From Lepidostoma basale (lineage: Eukaryota; Arthropoda; Insecta; Trichoptera; Lepidostomatidae): a stretch of DNA of 64,000 nt. The position numbers were made by a program, and so were the translations under genes. Below are positions 46,401 to 56,140 of this stretch, piece after piece. The stretch covers positions 806,001 through 870,000 of the forward strand of contig JAHDVF020001325.1 of the NCBI GenBank assembly GCA_022606425.2. Reading direction: 5' to 3'. The notes below the pieces were generated by a model. The model ran no database searches and was not told where the DNA came from. It saw only the letters and a list, made by a program, of their open reading frames with translations. The first letter of the stretch is position 1; every line of letters starts with the position of its first letter.

Positions 46401-47660
46401 AACAATGTATTATGCCACATTGATTACCCTTTGGTATCGTATTCTGCTCCATGAGCTTGGGTATTTAAACCGAAATGCATTTGATTTTATTATAGCTACA
46501 TTTGATAAATACGAAATACGTCATTCCCCTAAAATAAAATAAAACTTTTAGAAAACACATTTTCATTCATATTAATTATTTAATGTTGAGTTTTACATCA
46601 TTGTTCAAGAAATAATAAATAATAATTAAATAAAACGATGTTTTTTAACTACTTCCACTTTTGTCTTTATTTAGACAGCGAATGGTTTCGCCAGGCTTGC
46701 TGGCATCGACATACTGGTGACACTATTGTAAACTTAGTCCTTTATATACATACAGATCAGGGGTGGTAAACATGATTCTATACAAAAATAATCTTCAAAT
46801 ATTTATGTAAAATTTTCTGAATTTAAATATTGGTATTACAGGTATTCTTGGAGGTTCGTATTTAATACAATGGATTTTAAATAATAAATACTTTACACCC
46901 GGAGAATTCAAGAAAGATTTTTTTTTAATTATTCTCTTTTCATTTTGCAAGAAATATGCAAAAAAATCCTTGGTATTGTTTATTCATGTATCATTCATAT
47001 GTTGGTCGTGTGGGCAGTCTTTTTTAGATTATTGCAATATATATATGTATTTACAATTCCGTGGTTAATATATAAAATATTATTTTTATTTGATGTATTT
47101 ATTAAATACAAATGACTAACCACAAAGATCCTATGAAATTTAAAAAAAAATGTTTTAAAACATTTAAAATAACTAACTAATTAACCATCACGCCGTCTCA
47201 TCGAAGGGGTAGGCAGAGAGAATGGACTGCGACACTTTGATCGATGTGACACTCTGTCCTTCTCTTTTCGTCCCCGTGGAAGAAGCGGTGTGATGGGTTG
47301 CGAACCTCATCAGAACATAAACTAGAATATAATATATAAAATCAGAACACTTGATTAAAAATATATCTGTTAAAATTGTATGAAAACTTTGAGGCAATGA
47401 TAAGCCATGTGGGATTAAAGGGTTAATGATGAAGATATGATATGTTGAGATAAATTGACTCTTAAGCGTAACAAAACCGTGCTTGATTATTCGTGTAGAA
47501 TTTTATGTGATGCCTTTCTCTATTTTTTTTTCAGAGAGTGGGACATTTCGATCCGGTGACCCGTGTGAAGTTAACTGCGGATCAGTTAATACCCAACTTC
47601 ACAATGAAGGAGGTGGTGGACTCCTTCATACAAGAAAACGAGTGGGCTCTTGATTATTAA
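37440..47660 (+). CDS. STUB1: CHIP co-chaperone, E3 ubiquitin ligase (STUB1), 7 exons
   Basis: Exons: 37440-37559, 39620-39818, 40490-40631, 44240-44345, 44510-44566, 45104-45220, 47535-47660. All introns are GT/AG and phases agree: 867 nt, 288 aa, close to the usual 290-300. CHIP binds the EEVD tails of Hsp70 and Hsp90 through TPR repeats and ubiquitinates the client protein, acting in the cytosol. Three TPR units occupy about residues 14-115 ([10 protein letters not shown], with K17 at the carboxylate-clamp position of human K30, and [20 protein letters not shown]). The linker [12 protein letters not shown] and a charged coiled coil follow (about 118-200), then the U-box at 209-281 ([41 protein letters not shown]) and the end ENEWALDY. 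Introns carry non-LTR, SINE, Harbinger, Tigger and hAT relics, none touching an exon. The acidic stretch before the TPRs of human CHIP is shorter here. Confidence 0.97.
38330..38910 (+). pseudogene. Non-LTR reverse transcriptase relic, internally deleted
   Basis: Frames read [20 protein letters not shown] then [13 protein letters not shown] (38360-38446), and after a shift [20 protein letters not shown] with the catalytic box [10 protein letters not shown] (38541-38570). After EVCKSNDL the sequence jumps to the C-terminal part ([17 protein letters not shown]) and ends with gaaacggcgtgatggtttg. It lies in CHIP intron 1. The RT is the only catalytic YADD seen in the window. Confidence 0.8.
39895..39965 (+). 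mobile_element. tRNA-derived SINE head, family B
   Basis: The text acgcttggctcctgatccag followed by gggacttGGGTTCAACCCAG resembles the anticodon-to-B-box part of the copies at 19.2 and 42.5 kb. From about 39975 a palindromic-MITE outer end follows (tttattgtttcttgaacaat). Confidence 0.5.
40035..40235. repeat. Relic of the 22.2-kb inverted-repeat family
   Basis: The left part, ttgaataactttttgaaaac with attgtattttcacaaagcac, matches 22214-22272. The minus-strand centre reads CTTAGGA, stem II, TGAAACATG, so the hammerhead core is broken. It lies in CHIP intron 2. Confidence 0.5.
40265..40475 (+). mobile_element. tRNA-derived SINE, family A, 5'-truncated
   Basis: It starts at the B box GGTTCGATTCCC and continues with gcagtgtgattatcacactg, tgccaataaaatggcgatag and ctgtcatgatgtaaagagcg, ending in an (AAT)n run at 40448-40463. 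The missing 5' part fits reverse-transcription truncation or a previous insertion. Confidence 0.7.
40665..41275 (+). pseudogene. Non-LTR retrotransposon 3' portion, open over 197 codons, TTAG tail
   Basis: The frame from about 40700 reads [60 protein letters not shown] and [20 protein letters not shown] without a stop for about 590 nt. This is the region downstream of RT in a lineage abundant here. It ends at gagacggcgtgatggttagt with three TTAG units. It is the least decayed copy in the window, inserted in CHIP intron 3; the RT itself is absent (5' truncation). Confidence 0.8.
41380..42185. repeat. Palindromic MITE split by a Harbinger-type element
   Basis: Left half 41385-41495 (tctagaagttttattatttt, tgacatgtttcacctgtcta) and right half 42052-42180 (gacaggcccaacatgtcatt, aaaacttctagcgaacagac, then gagttttacatcattgttca). 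Joining the outer parts at the TTA duplication restores the family's sequence around gcattagacagg. It lies in CHIP intron 3. Confidence 0.75.
41496..42051 (+). mobile_element. PIF/Harbinger-type non-autonomous element
   Basis: The element at 41499-42048 has TTA on both sides (41496-41498, 42049-42051) and ends AGGTGGTGATAGACG and CGTCTATCACCCACT (inverted, two mismatches). A 3-bp TTA or TWA duplication is typical of PIF/Harbinger. Inside, [20 protein letters not shown] with RKKQNGG resembles a transposase N-terminus but runs for only about 50 codons. Two internal tandem duplications are present (about 75 bp at 41505-41660 and about 70 bp at 41680-41827). The block is CpG-rich compared with its host intron. 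Confidence 0.7.
42435..42585 (-). mobile_element. tRNA-derived SINE, family B
   Basis: Minus strand: ggtggtggtctaggtgatag, aacgcttggcttctgatcaa, ggggacatGGGTTCGAGCC, tggacaacgaccagattcc. A and B boxes are recognisable. The same downstream sequence, ttccttcttc, occurs in the 19.2-kb copy. Confidence 0.65.
42586..43200. other. CHIP intron 3, AT-rich without recognised feature
   Basis: No exon or shared repeat could be assigned. Confidence 0.4.
43205..43570. repeat. Palindromic MITE copy with extended middle
   Basis: The outer left end (tatttattgtttcctgaaca), inner left end (taggaatgacatgttttggt), inner right end (cataaaatataataaaactt) and ctagaaaacagacgttttca are all present. About 140 bp of unrelated sequence sits in the middle. 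At the right end acgagggttgtccataaaat may be the start of a mariner-like element. Confidence 0.6.
43815..44205 (-). pseudogene. Tigger/pogo-type transposase C-terminal fragment with one end
   Basis: Minus strand: an end TACAGTCGAACCTCTCATAA then CGAGCACCTCTCATAATGAG at 44160-44199, then after a short gap the frames [20 protein letters not shown] and [36 protein letters not shown]. The motif EVD..D..EL.E.HS..LTTEEL.EL is the acidic tail of Tigger-type transposases. The short distance from terminus to C-terminus means the DDE domain has been deleted. CHIP exon 4 begins 40 nt after the element's end. Confidence 0.75.
45239..45738 (+). mobile_element. hAT-type MITE with 8-bp target duplication
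   Basis: The element 45247-45730 is bounded by GTTGCTAC on both sides (45239-45246 and 45731-45738). Ends are CAGTGGCGGTACTCCC and GGGAGTATCGTCACTG. An 8-bp duplication and CAGTGG-type ends indicate hAT. The interior contains two near-identical halves (45247-45480 and 45479-45697), each with its own inverted ends, so it looks like a tandem or nested duplication. It lies in CHIP intron 6, 26 bp past the exon 6 donor. Confidence 0.88.
46180..46270 (-). ncRNA. Degenerate hammerhead-like repeat, ACCGGT family
   Basis: Minus strand: ATAAAGA, stem II GCCA/TGGC, GCGAAAC, CG, GTC, AC. The cleavage triplet, GAAA and stem II are kept, but C3 and G5 are changed. A sister copy at 46640-46735 (GCCAG..CTGGCGAAACCATTC) is more altered. 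Both are preceded on the plus strand by ttttttattaactacttcca or similar. Confidence 0.45.
46490..46640. repeat. Palindromic MITE, right half
   Basis: The text tacatttgataaatacgaaa, tacgtcattcccctaaaata, aaacttttagaaaacacatt and ttaatgttgagttttacatc matches the right arm. The left arm is missing. Confidence 0.6.
47165..47312 (-). mobile_element. SINE-like unit sharing the TTAG-family LINE tail
   Basis: Minus strand: GAGGTTCGCAACCCATCACA, ccgcttcttccacggggacg, agaaggacagagtgtcacat, ctctctgcctaccccttcga, tgagacggcgtgatggttaa ttag. It has the same architecture as 16990-17165. The 5' end is not defined. Confidence 0.5.
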
Positions 47661-47827
47661 CCTCCCATGACGTAATAATTTTTCTAGAGTTCTAATACTC
47701 TAAAAATTCTACACATTGGTATGTGCTTCTGTTTTATTTTATCCTATCATTATTCAGTGTACCAATCGGTCTACTGCTGCATTAACACTTGACCGTGTGA
47801 AGGGTTCCTTACGTTTGTTGGTCCTGT

Positions 47828-47833
47828 AATAAA
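47828..47833 (+). terminator. CHIP polyadenylation signal
   Basis: AATAAA lies 168 nt after the CHIP stop codon. It is the first canonical hexamer in this orientation past the stop and gives a 3' untranslated region of about 190 nt. Transcript ends were not available. Confidence 0.55.
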
Positions 47834-48279
47834 TTGGTGGTGTATATAAATAATGTGAATTCCGGGATGGGCAATAATTTTAAGAATTAATTATGTCAAT
47901 GAAGGTTAGGTTATGTTCAAGGGAATCCTCCCGTTCATCTGACAGTGGTCGCATGGTCTTCCTATAAAAATATTACCCTTGCATGAATATTTATTCTTAA
48001 TATTTACCATTTAAGTATTTAATCCTGTTCAATTTTATATGAATTTCTAAGTAGTTCACTAAAATATGTTTGGATTATGTTCAAAACCCATTTGCTATTT
48101 TTATGAATCGCCTTTTACATTGGCATCGAATTAGGTAAATGTTTATATATAAAAAAAAAATCCATTTTGAAATAATGTTAGTTACCCTTTACTTATTGAC
48201 TTCAAAAATAGTAATTGAAAAAAATATGAATGTTGTAAGTAATGAAAATATAAATTCCTTTAAATGTATTAAGTTTTAT

Positions 48280-48365
48280 TCCACTTGGTTTTTAGTTTCA
48301 AGCAGTTTTGTCAGGACCAGAAGATGGCAGCAAGCTGCTGAAACCAGTCAAAACTAAAAATCAAG
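48280..48365 (+). ncRNA. Hammerhead-like motif with a single core change
   Basis: AGTTTT (48304-48309), loop, CAGAAGA (48318-48324; U4 is A), stem II GCAGC/GCTGC (48327-48338), GAAA (48340-48343), CCA, GTC (48347-48349), AAAACT. Stem I AGTTTT/AAAACT is perfect, and outer sequences cttggtttttag and ctaaaaatcaag pair further. U4 is normally invariant, so cleavage is doubtful. It lies downstream of CHIP. Confidence 0.5.
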
Positions 48366-48444
48366 AATAAATTCAAATACATATTATAAAGTATATTTTC
48401 CACTTTAGTTTATTCAATATCTTTATAAAATAATGATAAAAATA

Positions 48445-48492
48445 TTAAAACACTACAATGTTTCGGAGGTGACCTCCATCTTCAGGTGTAAG
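48445..48492 (-). ncRNA. Hammerhead ribozyme motif, GTA cleavage triplet
   Basis: Minus strand: ACAC, CTGAAGA (48479-48485), stem II GGAGGT/ACCTCC, GAAAC (48460-48464), ATT, GTA (48454-48456), GTGT. Stem I ACAC/GTGT is perfect. It is the sister of the 34.88-kb motif. Opposite orientation to the neighbouring Penelope-like frame at 48569-48688. Confidence 0.8.
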
Positions 48493-48568
48493 TATATGTA
48501 TAACTAAAATATAAATTTAGAAAGACTCATATATAGATACAATATTATGACTAATCACTCAAAATTAT

Positions 48569-48688
48569 GAGCTCGAATCTTTGGAAATTCTCAAGTCGGC
48601 GAAGTTGGGAGAACACATTATTAATTATCAGATTCCTCCATTTACTCCTTTCTCTCTTAATACCCTTTCCACTTTTAGTTTGCCATAA
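48569..48688 (+). pseudogene. Penelope-like element C-terminal fragment
   Basis: The frame ELESLEILKSAKLGEHIINY, QIPPFTPFSLNTLSTFSLP and TAA matches the end of the 34.2-kb copy almost residue for residue. The following ggaattccacagtgttaact block (48893-48912) also occurs in reverse near 33965-33985. Confidence 0.75.
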
Positions 48689-49149
48689 TTTAAACCAGTT
48701 ATTTTCAAATGAATTTATGTACTTACTTATAATGAGTATTATTACTATTAAAAATCAATTATTCCCCAGTGTTATTAGTCCCTGTAATTTTTAATGATTA
48801 GTCATTATATTTTATTATGTTGATTTGTAAATGTGTGTTTTTCCGCACTGTTATTAGTCCTCATTGTTGTGTTTCAAATTTCAATTTACAATGGAATTCC
48901 ACAGTGTTAACTCCTTAACTTCCAATAGTTTGATTTTTATTAGTCTGTCTTTCTATACTGATAATTAAAAATAAGTGTTATTTGTTTAAATATGTAGTTA
49001 ATTGTGTACAAAAAATAATAATGTGCAAGTTTATGATGTCTCTAATAGATAAGGTAATAAGTTTATTTTATTCTTCATGCATCTCTTTTTAAATGTATTA
49101 ATTGAAATGTTAATCTTTACATTTTAATGATTTTTCTAACATAGCTAAA

Positions 49150-49645
49150 TCTAAAATATAAAATATTCGAGTCCAACAACATAGACCTGAACCTCCGAAA
49201 ACAACTTTTGAAAACATTGGTGTGGAGTATTTTACTGTACGGTTGCGAGACTTGGTGCCTGGGCGAAAGAGAGCGTAAAAGGCTAGAGGCATTTGAGATG
49301 TGGACCTATCGACGAGTTGCCCATGTTTCATGGAGGGACCACATTACAAATGAAGAAGTTCTCAGCAGAGTTGAAGAGAGTAGGCACGTGTTGAACACCA
49401 TAGCAGAGAGGTGCGCAAGATGGATTGGTCATGTGTTGCGAAACGAATGTTTCCTGCATAATGTGTTGGAGGGAATGGTCGGGGGATCGATTGGCAGAGG
49501 ACGACCTCGCCAAGAGTACCTAGACCAGATTTACCGAGATATGGGCTGCACCTCTTATGCGGAGTTGAAGAGAGTTGCCGAGGATCGAGCGGAGTGGAAG
49601 AGGAGATGCGTTGCCTTGCTCCAGACCAATCGCTAGATTGAAACC
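49150..49645 (+). pseudogene. Non-LTR retrotransposon C-terminal frame, 142 codons open
   Basis: The frame VWSILLYGCETWCLGERERK, RLEAFEMWTYRRVAHVSWRD, ITNEEVLSRV, RWIGHVLRNE, GRGRPRQEYLDQI ends at a stop at 49634-49636. The LYGCETW..E..RLEAFEMW..RR motif is the region after RT in several non-LTR lineages. It is one of the better-preserved fragments, without the RT. Confidence 0.78.
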
Positions 49646-50054
49646 GGAGAGAGAACATAGCTATATATGTAAATTTTGATACCATAATCACAACGAGTTA
49701 TCTACATCACTAATCGTAAGAGATATGAGTTAGTATTGAAGAACCGGTTTCTAGAACTCATGGAATTTTTTGAACCGGGTTCTTCACTTTCAAGGGTCAT
49801 TTCATGAAGTAACTACGTGACATTGAAATCCTTTGGTAAAAAAATAAAAGCTTGCATGTATAACAATATTGTGGTTCTATTAGTATACCTAGTTACCTGC
49901 TTAATTGTGCCTTTCAAAGTGATAAGAGATGTGGGTCTCAGGTCCTGCTTCAAGTAATCAAGCTTCTTGAGTCTTTGAAATAATATTGAAATGTTTTGTG
50001 ATACATAATCTAATTATTCTAATAGTTAGAGCTCCCCAGACACCACCACCAATG

Positions 50055-50580
50055 AACCCATATACAGTGAAACCCGAATTTTACACTATTTGTATGTAAT
50101 TATTTCATTCCTAAATATATTTTAGTACATTTATTACCCGCTTTACGTTTGCTTTCCCGCAATTTACGTTGAAAATATTCAAAATACGTGAGTTATGCGC
50201 GCTTAACAATGAGTTGGCACAATAGACTCATTATTTCGACTGATTGATCAGCGAGTGACGTTATGATTGGTCGGCGTATGGCAAGCAACGTGATGATTGG
50301 CCGATATTTTTCAATTTTAGCCGTTTTTCGGCTCGATTTGTAACGCTTCTTTCTTTTTGATATTCGCAATCATTGTTTACATATTTCATATAGTTTATAC
50401 ATTTCTTATTTTGTTTTATTTGTTAAGTTACAATCTTTTCTTCATTTTTACATCCTCATTCATCTGAATTTGGAGATAGCTATCACTACTTTAGCTGTAA
50501 TAAAAAATCAGGAATCAATTGAAAAAAGTGCAATTCAATGTGGTCCCATGGTGAAAAAACGTACGTTTATAACAATGTCG
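50055..50580 (+). pseudogene. Possible Tigger-type element 5' part
   Basis: The start TACAGTGAAACCCGAATTTT is like pogo/Tigger ends, and 50470-50580 holds a frame IEKSAIQCGPMVKKRTFITM that could be the transposase N-terminus. At 50586 it is cut by a minus-strand non-LTR fragment. Alternatively this is unrelated unique DNA; evidence is thin. Confidence 0.3.
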
Positions 50581-50585
50581 AAGTT

Positions 50586-50890
50586 CTTCTTCTTCTTCAC
50601 TTTTGGTAGACTCAGGAGTCTGTTATTTCAGGCGGGTTCACTTGAGACGCTGAACTCCAGCTTTCTCTCCACCGTTTCGGGGGTCTTCCTGGTCGGCGTT
50701 GTCCGTTTGGTGTTCCATGGAGAGCTATGTGTGGTATCCTATTTGAGCTCATCCTTTCTACGTGTTGATGCCAGTATCGCCGTCTTTGACGTCCCCATCT
50801 GACCACATCTTCGACCTCGCAGATTTCTCGGATTGCTGTATTCCTAACTCGATCACGTAGGGTCTTGCCAGCTATAGCGCGGAGTATGTA
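50586..50890 (-). pseudogene. Non-LTR retrotransposon C-terminal fragment with GAA tail
   Basis: Minus strand: [54 protein letters not shown], stop, then aagtgaagaagaagaag at the tail (50586-50602). Same family as 24075-24370 and 24885-25260. Confidence 0.68.
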
Positions 50891-52185
50891 CGGAGTATGA
50901 ACGTCGAAGTATGTACAAAAAACTGGAAGAGATTTTAAAAGAGTAACTCGTCAGTCTATATCACATCTTATACAAAAAAAATATGCAACAAAATAATCTA
51001 CATGATTTAAAAAAAAAAAAATTAAAATGTGTTTTTTCAGAACCCCCCCTTTGTGTTTTTTTCTCCATTTAAGGTTTTTTACAGTCCCTCAAAAAATCTA
51101 AAATCGGGGTTGTATAATTTTATTAATAAAATATACAGTTTTTGATTGGAATCAAAATTTTATCCTTGTATTGATTAGTGCATAGATTCCCAAAGGAGGT
51201 AGTACTGCCCCCCATTCGGTGCCGAATTCTTCAAAAGGATTTAGGGGGCTTTCAGGTGGTTTAGAAGTCGGTGACTCCTATTTTCGGGATTTTGGGTTTG
51301 GATCATAATAATAATATGCTAAGTTTTAAAGTGCCGTTTTTGTAATGTAATCACCTCAAGGGCGCATAATCATTTAAAATCTAAATTCTGTTTTATATGA
51401 TAACAATAAAAATTTTCATCAATTTTCTATTTCAATAATTTTATCATTTGAAAATTTAACATGACAAAAATATGTACATTTTCTGTGTCAAAGTGAAAAT
51501 AGAGCATGAATAGGTTATGTTTAACAATAGTAAATCCTTTTTTTATATTTCATATATCATTATATATTCTATCTTCCTATTATAATAATATTAAGTTTCA
51601 CCAAGCGACCACTGCCAGAATAAAAGGTTTTTGTGCATTTGTTATCCGTAATAGGGTAGTTTTGATTAAAGTGTTTCCTTCTTTATCTTTATATTTATTA
51701 TGATATTGGTTATTTCATTTTATTAAATAATTATATTTTCCTTTTATCGTCAATTTTAATTTTTCACGTTAGTTCTTATGAGACAAAGCAATAGTAGTGA
51801 ATCGAATGTATATCTTACAATGTTCAAATAGCGTCCATAATATACACTGTTTACCTCTTGCCAAATGTTTATTAAGGGAGATTTCTACATCCTCTGCATG
51901 TTTCTTCTTCAATGTAAAACAATGGCTTAATCTATACAAAATAGAAAACCAATTTATTTAAAAAGAAGCATTATTTTATGACTAATGCGACGTATATCGT
52001 AGTTCATGTCCACAGCTAGTGCGCTTAGCGGCTGCAAGAATATCAGATACGTAAAATTCTTTATTTTGTACATTATAAATATGTAAAATTTTCTAATCAA
52101 GTTTGTAATAAAATATGTAAAATGATCCGTGGTGTGTGGTGTTTTATTTGAAAAAAAAAATCAACGACAACCCATTACACTGTTT
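50891..52185. other. Intergenic, unassigned
   Basis: It is AT-rich. The piece 51170-51300 has a different, more balanced composition (cccattcggtgccgaattct) but no recognisable family. Confidence 0.4.
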
Positions 52186-52250
52186 CTCCAGAGTGGTAGG
52201 CAGAGAGAATGGACCGCCATACTACTCTATCCTGACATCTCTCTAGCTTG
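52186..52250 (-). repeat. TTAG-family LINE tail remnant
   Basis: The text gtttctccagagtggtaggc followed by agagagaatggaccgccata is the complement of the family's 3' end. TTAG repeats are gone. Confidence 0.5.
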
Positions 52251-52479
52251 TATTATGAAGATAATTATTTAAAATGGTAGAAGCTGAATTTAATTATCCA
52301 ACAGGATTTCAATTAAATTTTTTTTTTAGCAAAGATGGTAATTTAATTAGATTGAGATGGGCTGATCTCTACATTCATAACATTATCGAAGGCTGTACGA
52401 ATTCAACTGAGAAGACTTTGGTGTTAAAATTATTTAGATGGATTCAGTTACGACACCTTTAAAAAAAAAATAAGTGCAA

Positions 52480-53340
52480 GGATGCACAATGCGCCACGGT
52501 TTCGCCACCCCTCCAAATTCTACTTATGATGCAATCTGCCTTACATTCCTTCCTTATTTCGTCATTCGGTATTCTATCATAAATCATTGTCTTCTCGATG
52601 ATCTCTACAACATTTATCCTACTTCTTTCTCTCTTCTTCTCAGTAGTATTCCTCATGATTGAGGGTCGTGTCCATCCTGTAAACCATTGACCATGGCACG
52701 CCATGCGCTCCTGTCACCCGTCAGTCTCCAGGCTGCAGCTAATGAGAAACCAGTCAGATCCCTGATTTGATCGGACCAGCGGCTCGGTGGTCGTCCCTGT
52801 GGTCACCTTCCCTCCACTTTGCCCATGATGATGAGCTTTTCAAGGTTGTGCTGATCTCTCCAGGCCATGTGTCCAAAATATTTCAGCACTTTCTGAGAAC
52901 ACATCCGCGAGAATCTTGCCTTGATACCCAGCTGGTCAATGATTGACTGGTTTGTTCTTCTTGCCTTCCAGGGTATACGCAGCATTCGTCGCCAGCACCA
53001 CATCTCGAAAGCACCAATTTTGGACTTCTCTGATGTTCGCATAGTCCAAGAATCGCAACCATAAAATAATATGGAGAAAACAAGGGTTTGAACCAGTCTC
53101 ATCTTGGTCTTGTTGGAGATATTTTTGTCTTGCCATATCTTGGTGAGCTTTGTCATGGCAGTTTTAGCCATTTGGGTTCTGCGTCGAATCTCCCTCTCGC
53201 ACCCTCCCCAGGTCAGTTATCAGCGATCCAAGATAGACAAATTCATTCACAACTTCCAAATCTGAGAGAAGGCCCGTGTCTGTGAGTTGTTTAGCTCTGC
53301 TTATCATCATTATCTTTGTCTTAATCTCTTAATCCTCAAG
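52480..53340 (-). pseudogene. Non-LTR retrotransposon fragment with 122-codon frame
   Basis: Minus strand, 53171-52803: MAKTAMTKLTKIWQDKNISN, KTKMRLVQTLVFSILFYGCD, SWTMRTSEKSKIGAFEMWCW, RRMLRIPWKARRTNQSIIDQ. This is the post-RT region (LVFSILFYGCDSW..IGAFEMWCWRRML). The upstream part (53172-53340) has stops. The downstream 52620-52800 block is shared with 33455-33610. A second, TTAG-related piece is at 52480-52620 (DRIPNDEIRKECKADCIISR). Confidence 0.72.
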
Positions 53341-53399
53341 CCCACCACTCTCACTATTTATTTATCCTACACATTAAGGTAAACATTGGTTATTATTAT

Positions 53400-55185
53400 T
53401 AACGCTGATGCATATGCGAAACGTTTCTTAAACATCAAATGCATTCAGTTGAATAATGATTAATAATATTTTTGCTTTTTGTGCTGGAAAAAATATGCAT
53501 CTGCTTTGGTGTTCAATCATATTGTGCCAGGACTTTGAATTGGAATAGGGGATCATTTGCGAGACATTTGTAAAAAAGTAAAAATACAAAATGATGAAAC
53601 TTTATTCAGTCATGCCACTTGACTACTTCTTACAGGATTAAAATTGGCTTAAACAACATGGGAATCAACATGAATACATTATATTACGAAAGGGCTACGG
53701 TGAGCAAAGCAAAATTCATTGCACATGAGTGACTTGTATTCCTGACGGACTGGCTCTTTCAGTAATACCCCAAATTAACATCAGTTTAATAGATGATGTA
53801 ATTGTTTTGGTCCACATTAAAAAAATGCAATATTAGCTTTGATATAATCATTTACAAAATTTTATTACGCTAATAAAATATGTGATGTTAATTTAAAGAC
53901 AATGCATGTTTGTTTTTAAAATAAAATATTGTAACAAGAATCTACATAATACTCTTAAAATAATGTCATTTGAAAATTTAAGGAGTTATCTTTATGAAAG
54001 TACCAATCATTTGGTCGAGATAAAATAAACAAAAACGTGTTTACCAAATAATTCAACATTTGTAAAAAAATCAAATCTCTTCCTGTTGTTTTAATTAGAA
54101 AAAAGCATTGCTCTAAAATTATTAAAATTATGCAGATAAATACAGACACCATTCAAGTCGGGCAGAATTTTGTATCCATTTTATACCATACCTTAATTGC
54201 CAGATGTTAATTTAATAAAATATATATTGTAAAATGGACATGATGGTACCTACCCGTGTTTTATTGTATACAAATGGATAAGTACCCCATACAAAAGTGG
54301 CTTGATTATTTGTGAACTTCGCTATTTTTGTATTGAAATATATTCATTTGTTTATGTTCCTGCATCTTTTCATATAATTTGTTTAAAGCATATATATTTT
54401 TATACATGAAGTATTGAAGAAAAAAAAGTGTATATTATAGGTTTTTTTTAGGGTATTACTACAGTTACTAAAATATAAAAAATCATATAAATTTGATGAA
54501 ATCATTAATTCAAGTTCTTCTAGTTAGTTCAGTTATTAAAACCAATATTTTATTTTATATAATCCATTTTTTAAACAACTTTGAATAATATAATAATTGT
54601 TACATTTGACCATTACAGAACTGTAAAATTTACTGTACATTTAAAATGTCGAAGCTTGAATTAATGAATACGTTTAGCAAAATGAGGAATTGTGGGGAAA
54701 TATTAGAATTATTATGGTGAATCTTAATTTTAAATTCATTATGAAGCTTCGTTGAACCTAATATGTCTATTGATGGCATTAAATTTAATTCTAACTGACC
54801 ACTTGCTTGGTCAATGCTCATTATAATTTTGATTTCTAATTATAAAAAGATCTGAGATGTAAATCAGAATGGAGTGTTGACATTTTGTATACGCACACAT
54901 AAGTGATGATTGGTAAAATAAACATTGAGGGTCATTATGGAGTTAGCAGAAGACAAAAGTCTTCTCTTTGAAACAAGATAGAGTTTACAGGTTTTAAGAT
55001 TATTGGTATATAGGAATTATTTTACACAATAGAGCTGTAATAATAGACTAATTGAAATTATCTGATCACATTCAAAAGGGAGTACAAACAGAAGATTTTA
55101 TTGGTTGAATTATAATTGTAAATATTGTAGACTTGTAATAAGTGTCCACCTACATCTTACTACCCAGAATCCAGAAGTAAGAACA
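53400..55185. other. AT-rich intergenic stretch
   Basis: No gene, shared repeat or structured element was recognised. ORFs are short and of random appearance. Confidence 0.4.
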
Positions 55186-55189
55186 GATA

Positions 55190-55462
55190 AGTATTATATC
55201 GCACCGTGAGTGTAAAACCGAAACAAGTGCAAATATACAGTTTGGAGATATGGGAGTTTAAAGACTTCATATTGCTTGGAAAAACAGTTTTTTTTTATTA
55301 AACCAATGATTTTCAGTTTAAAGTAATATACCTATAAACCGAAAATCATTGGTATATTAAAAAAAAAACAGTTTTTCCAAGCAATATGAAGTCTTTAAAC
55401 TCCCATATCTCCAAACTGTATATTTGTACTTGTTTCGGTTTTACACTCACGGTGCGATATAT
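55190..55462. repeat. Inverted repeat with 120-bp arms, almost unmutated
   Basis: Arms of about 120 bp (55191-55315 and 55337-55462) are nearly perfect reverse complements, including atcgcaccgtgagtgtaaaa at the outside and cttggaaaaacagttttttt near the centre. Loop about 25 nt. No hammerhead core, no ORF and no clear target-site duplication were found. Confidence 0.85.
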
Positions 55463-56084
55463 TGTAACTAGTTATAAAGACCCCATGAATATATCTGTGC
55501 GTATAATAAAATGACAGTCGATACAATTGGTGTGTGAACTGAGCAAGCTTAAAGCAAATTGAATAAAAGGAAAAAAAGTGTGATTAAAAAATGTAATACT
55601 CTTAATTTTGATTATTTAATTATTACTTTATACATTATCCACAAATTTTCACTTAAACTAAGTGGAAACTATACAAGGATGTTCTATTAGATAGGAAAAG
55701 TATGTAATTTATGCACATTGATAGTAATAATAGATTTTCTCTTCAATTCATTTCAGTATTCAATAAATTACCATGTGTTCTTGCTAACACATTTTAATTA
55801 AAGTGTTTTAAATTAGCTGAAACTCCAAAGGTCCGTGAATCTAAATCACATTTATAGGTAACTCAACAATTAGACTTTTTAAACATAAATGACACATATT
55901 TAATTATCGTTTACAAAACTTAAGTAATTCAGATAAAATTGAGCTATTACTTCAGCAGGGAAATAGAACCCAAAACATTTTAATTCAGATTCTGTTGAAA
56001 CTGAAATTACATTGGATGTTTAAAAACTTCTCACAAAGATATTCAGTAATCATTCATATTAATTACTGAAAGTCCAAATAAAAA

Positions 56085-56140
56085 AAGTTTCTTTCTGCCT
56101 ACCCTTTCGGTGAGACGGCGTGATGATTAGTTAGTTAGAA
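56085..56140 (+). repeat. TTAG-family LINE tail
   Basis: The text ttctttctgcctaccctttc, ggtgagacggcgtgatgatt, agttagttag is only the last 50 bp of the family. Confidence 0.55.

Noticed and set aside
49208..49636. Host gene with 142 codons
   Set aside because: The LYGCETW and RLEAFEMW blocks belong to the post-RT part of non-LTR retrotransposons.
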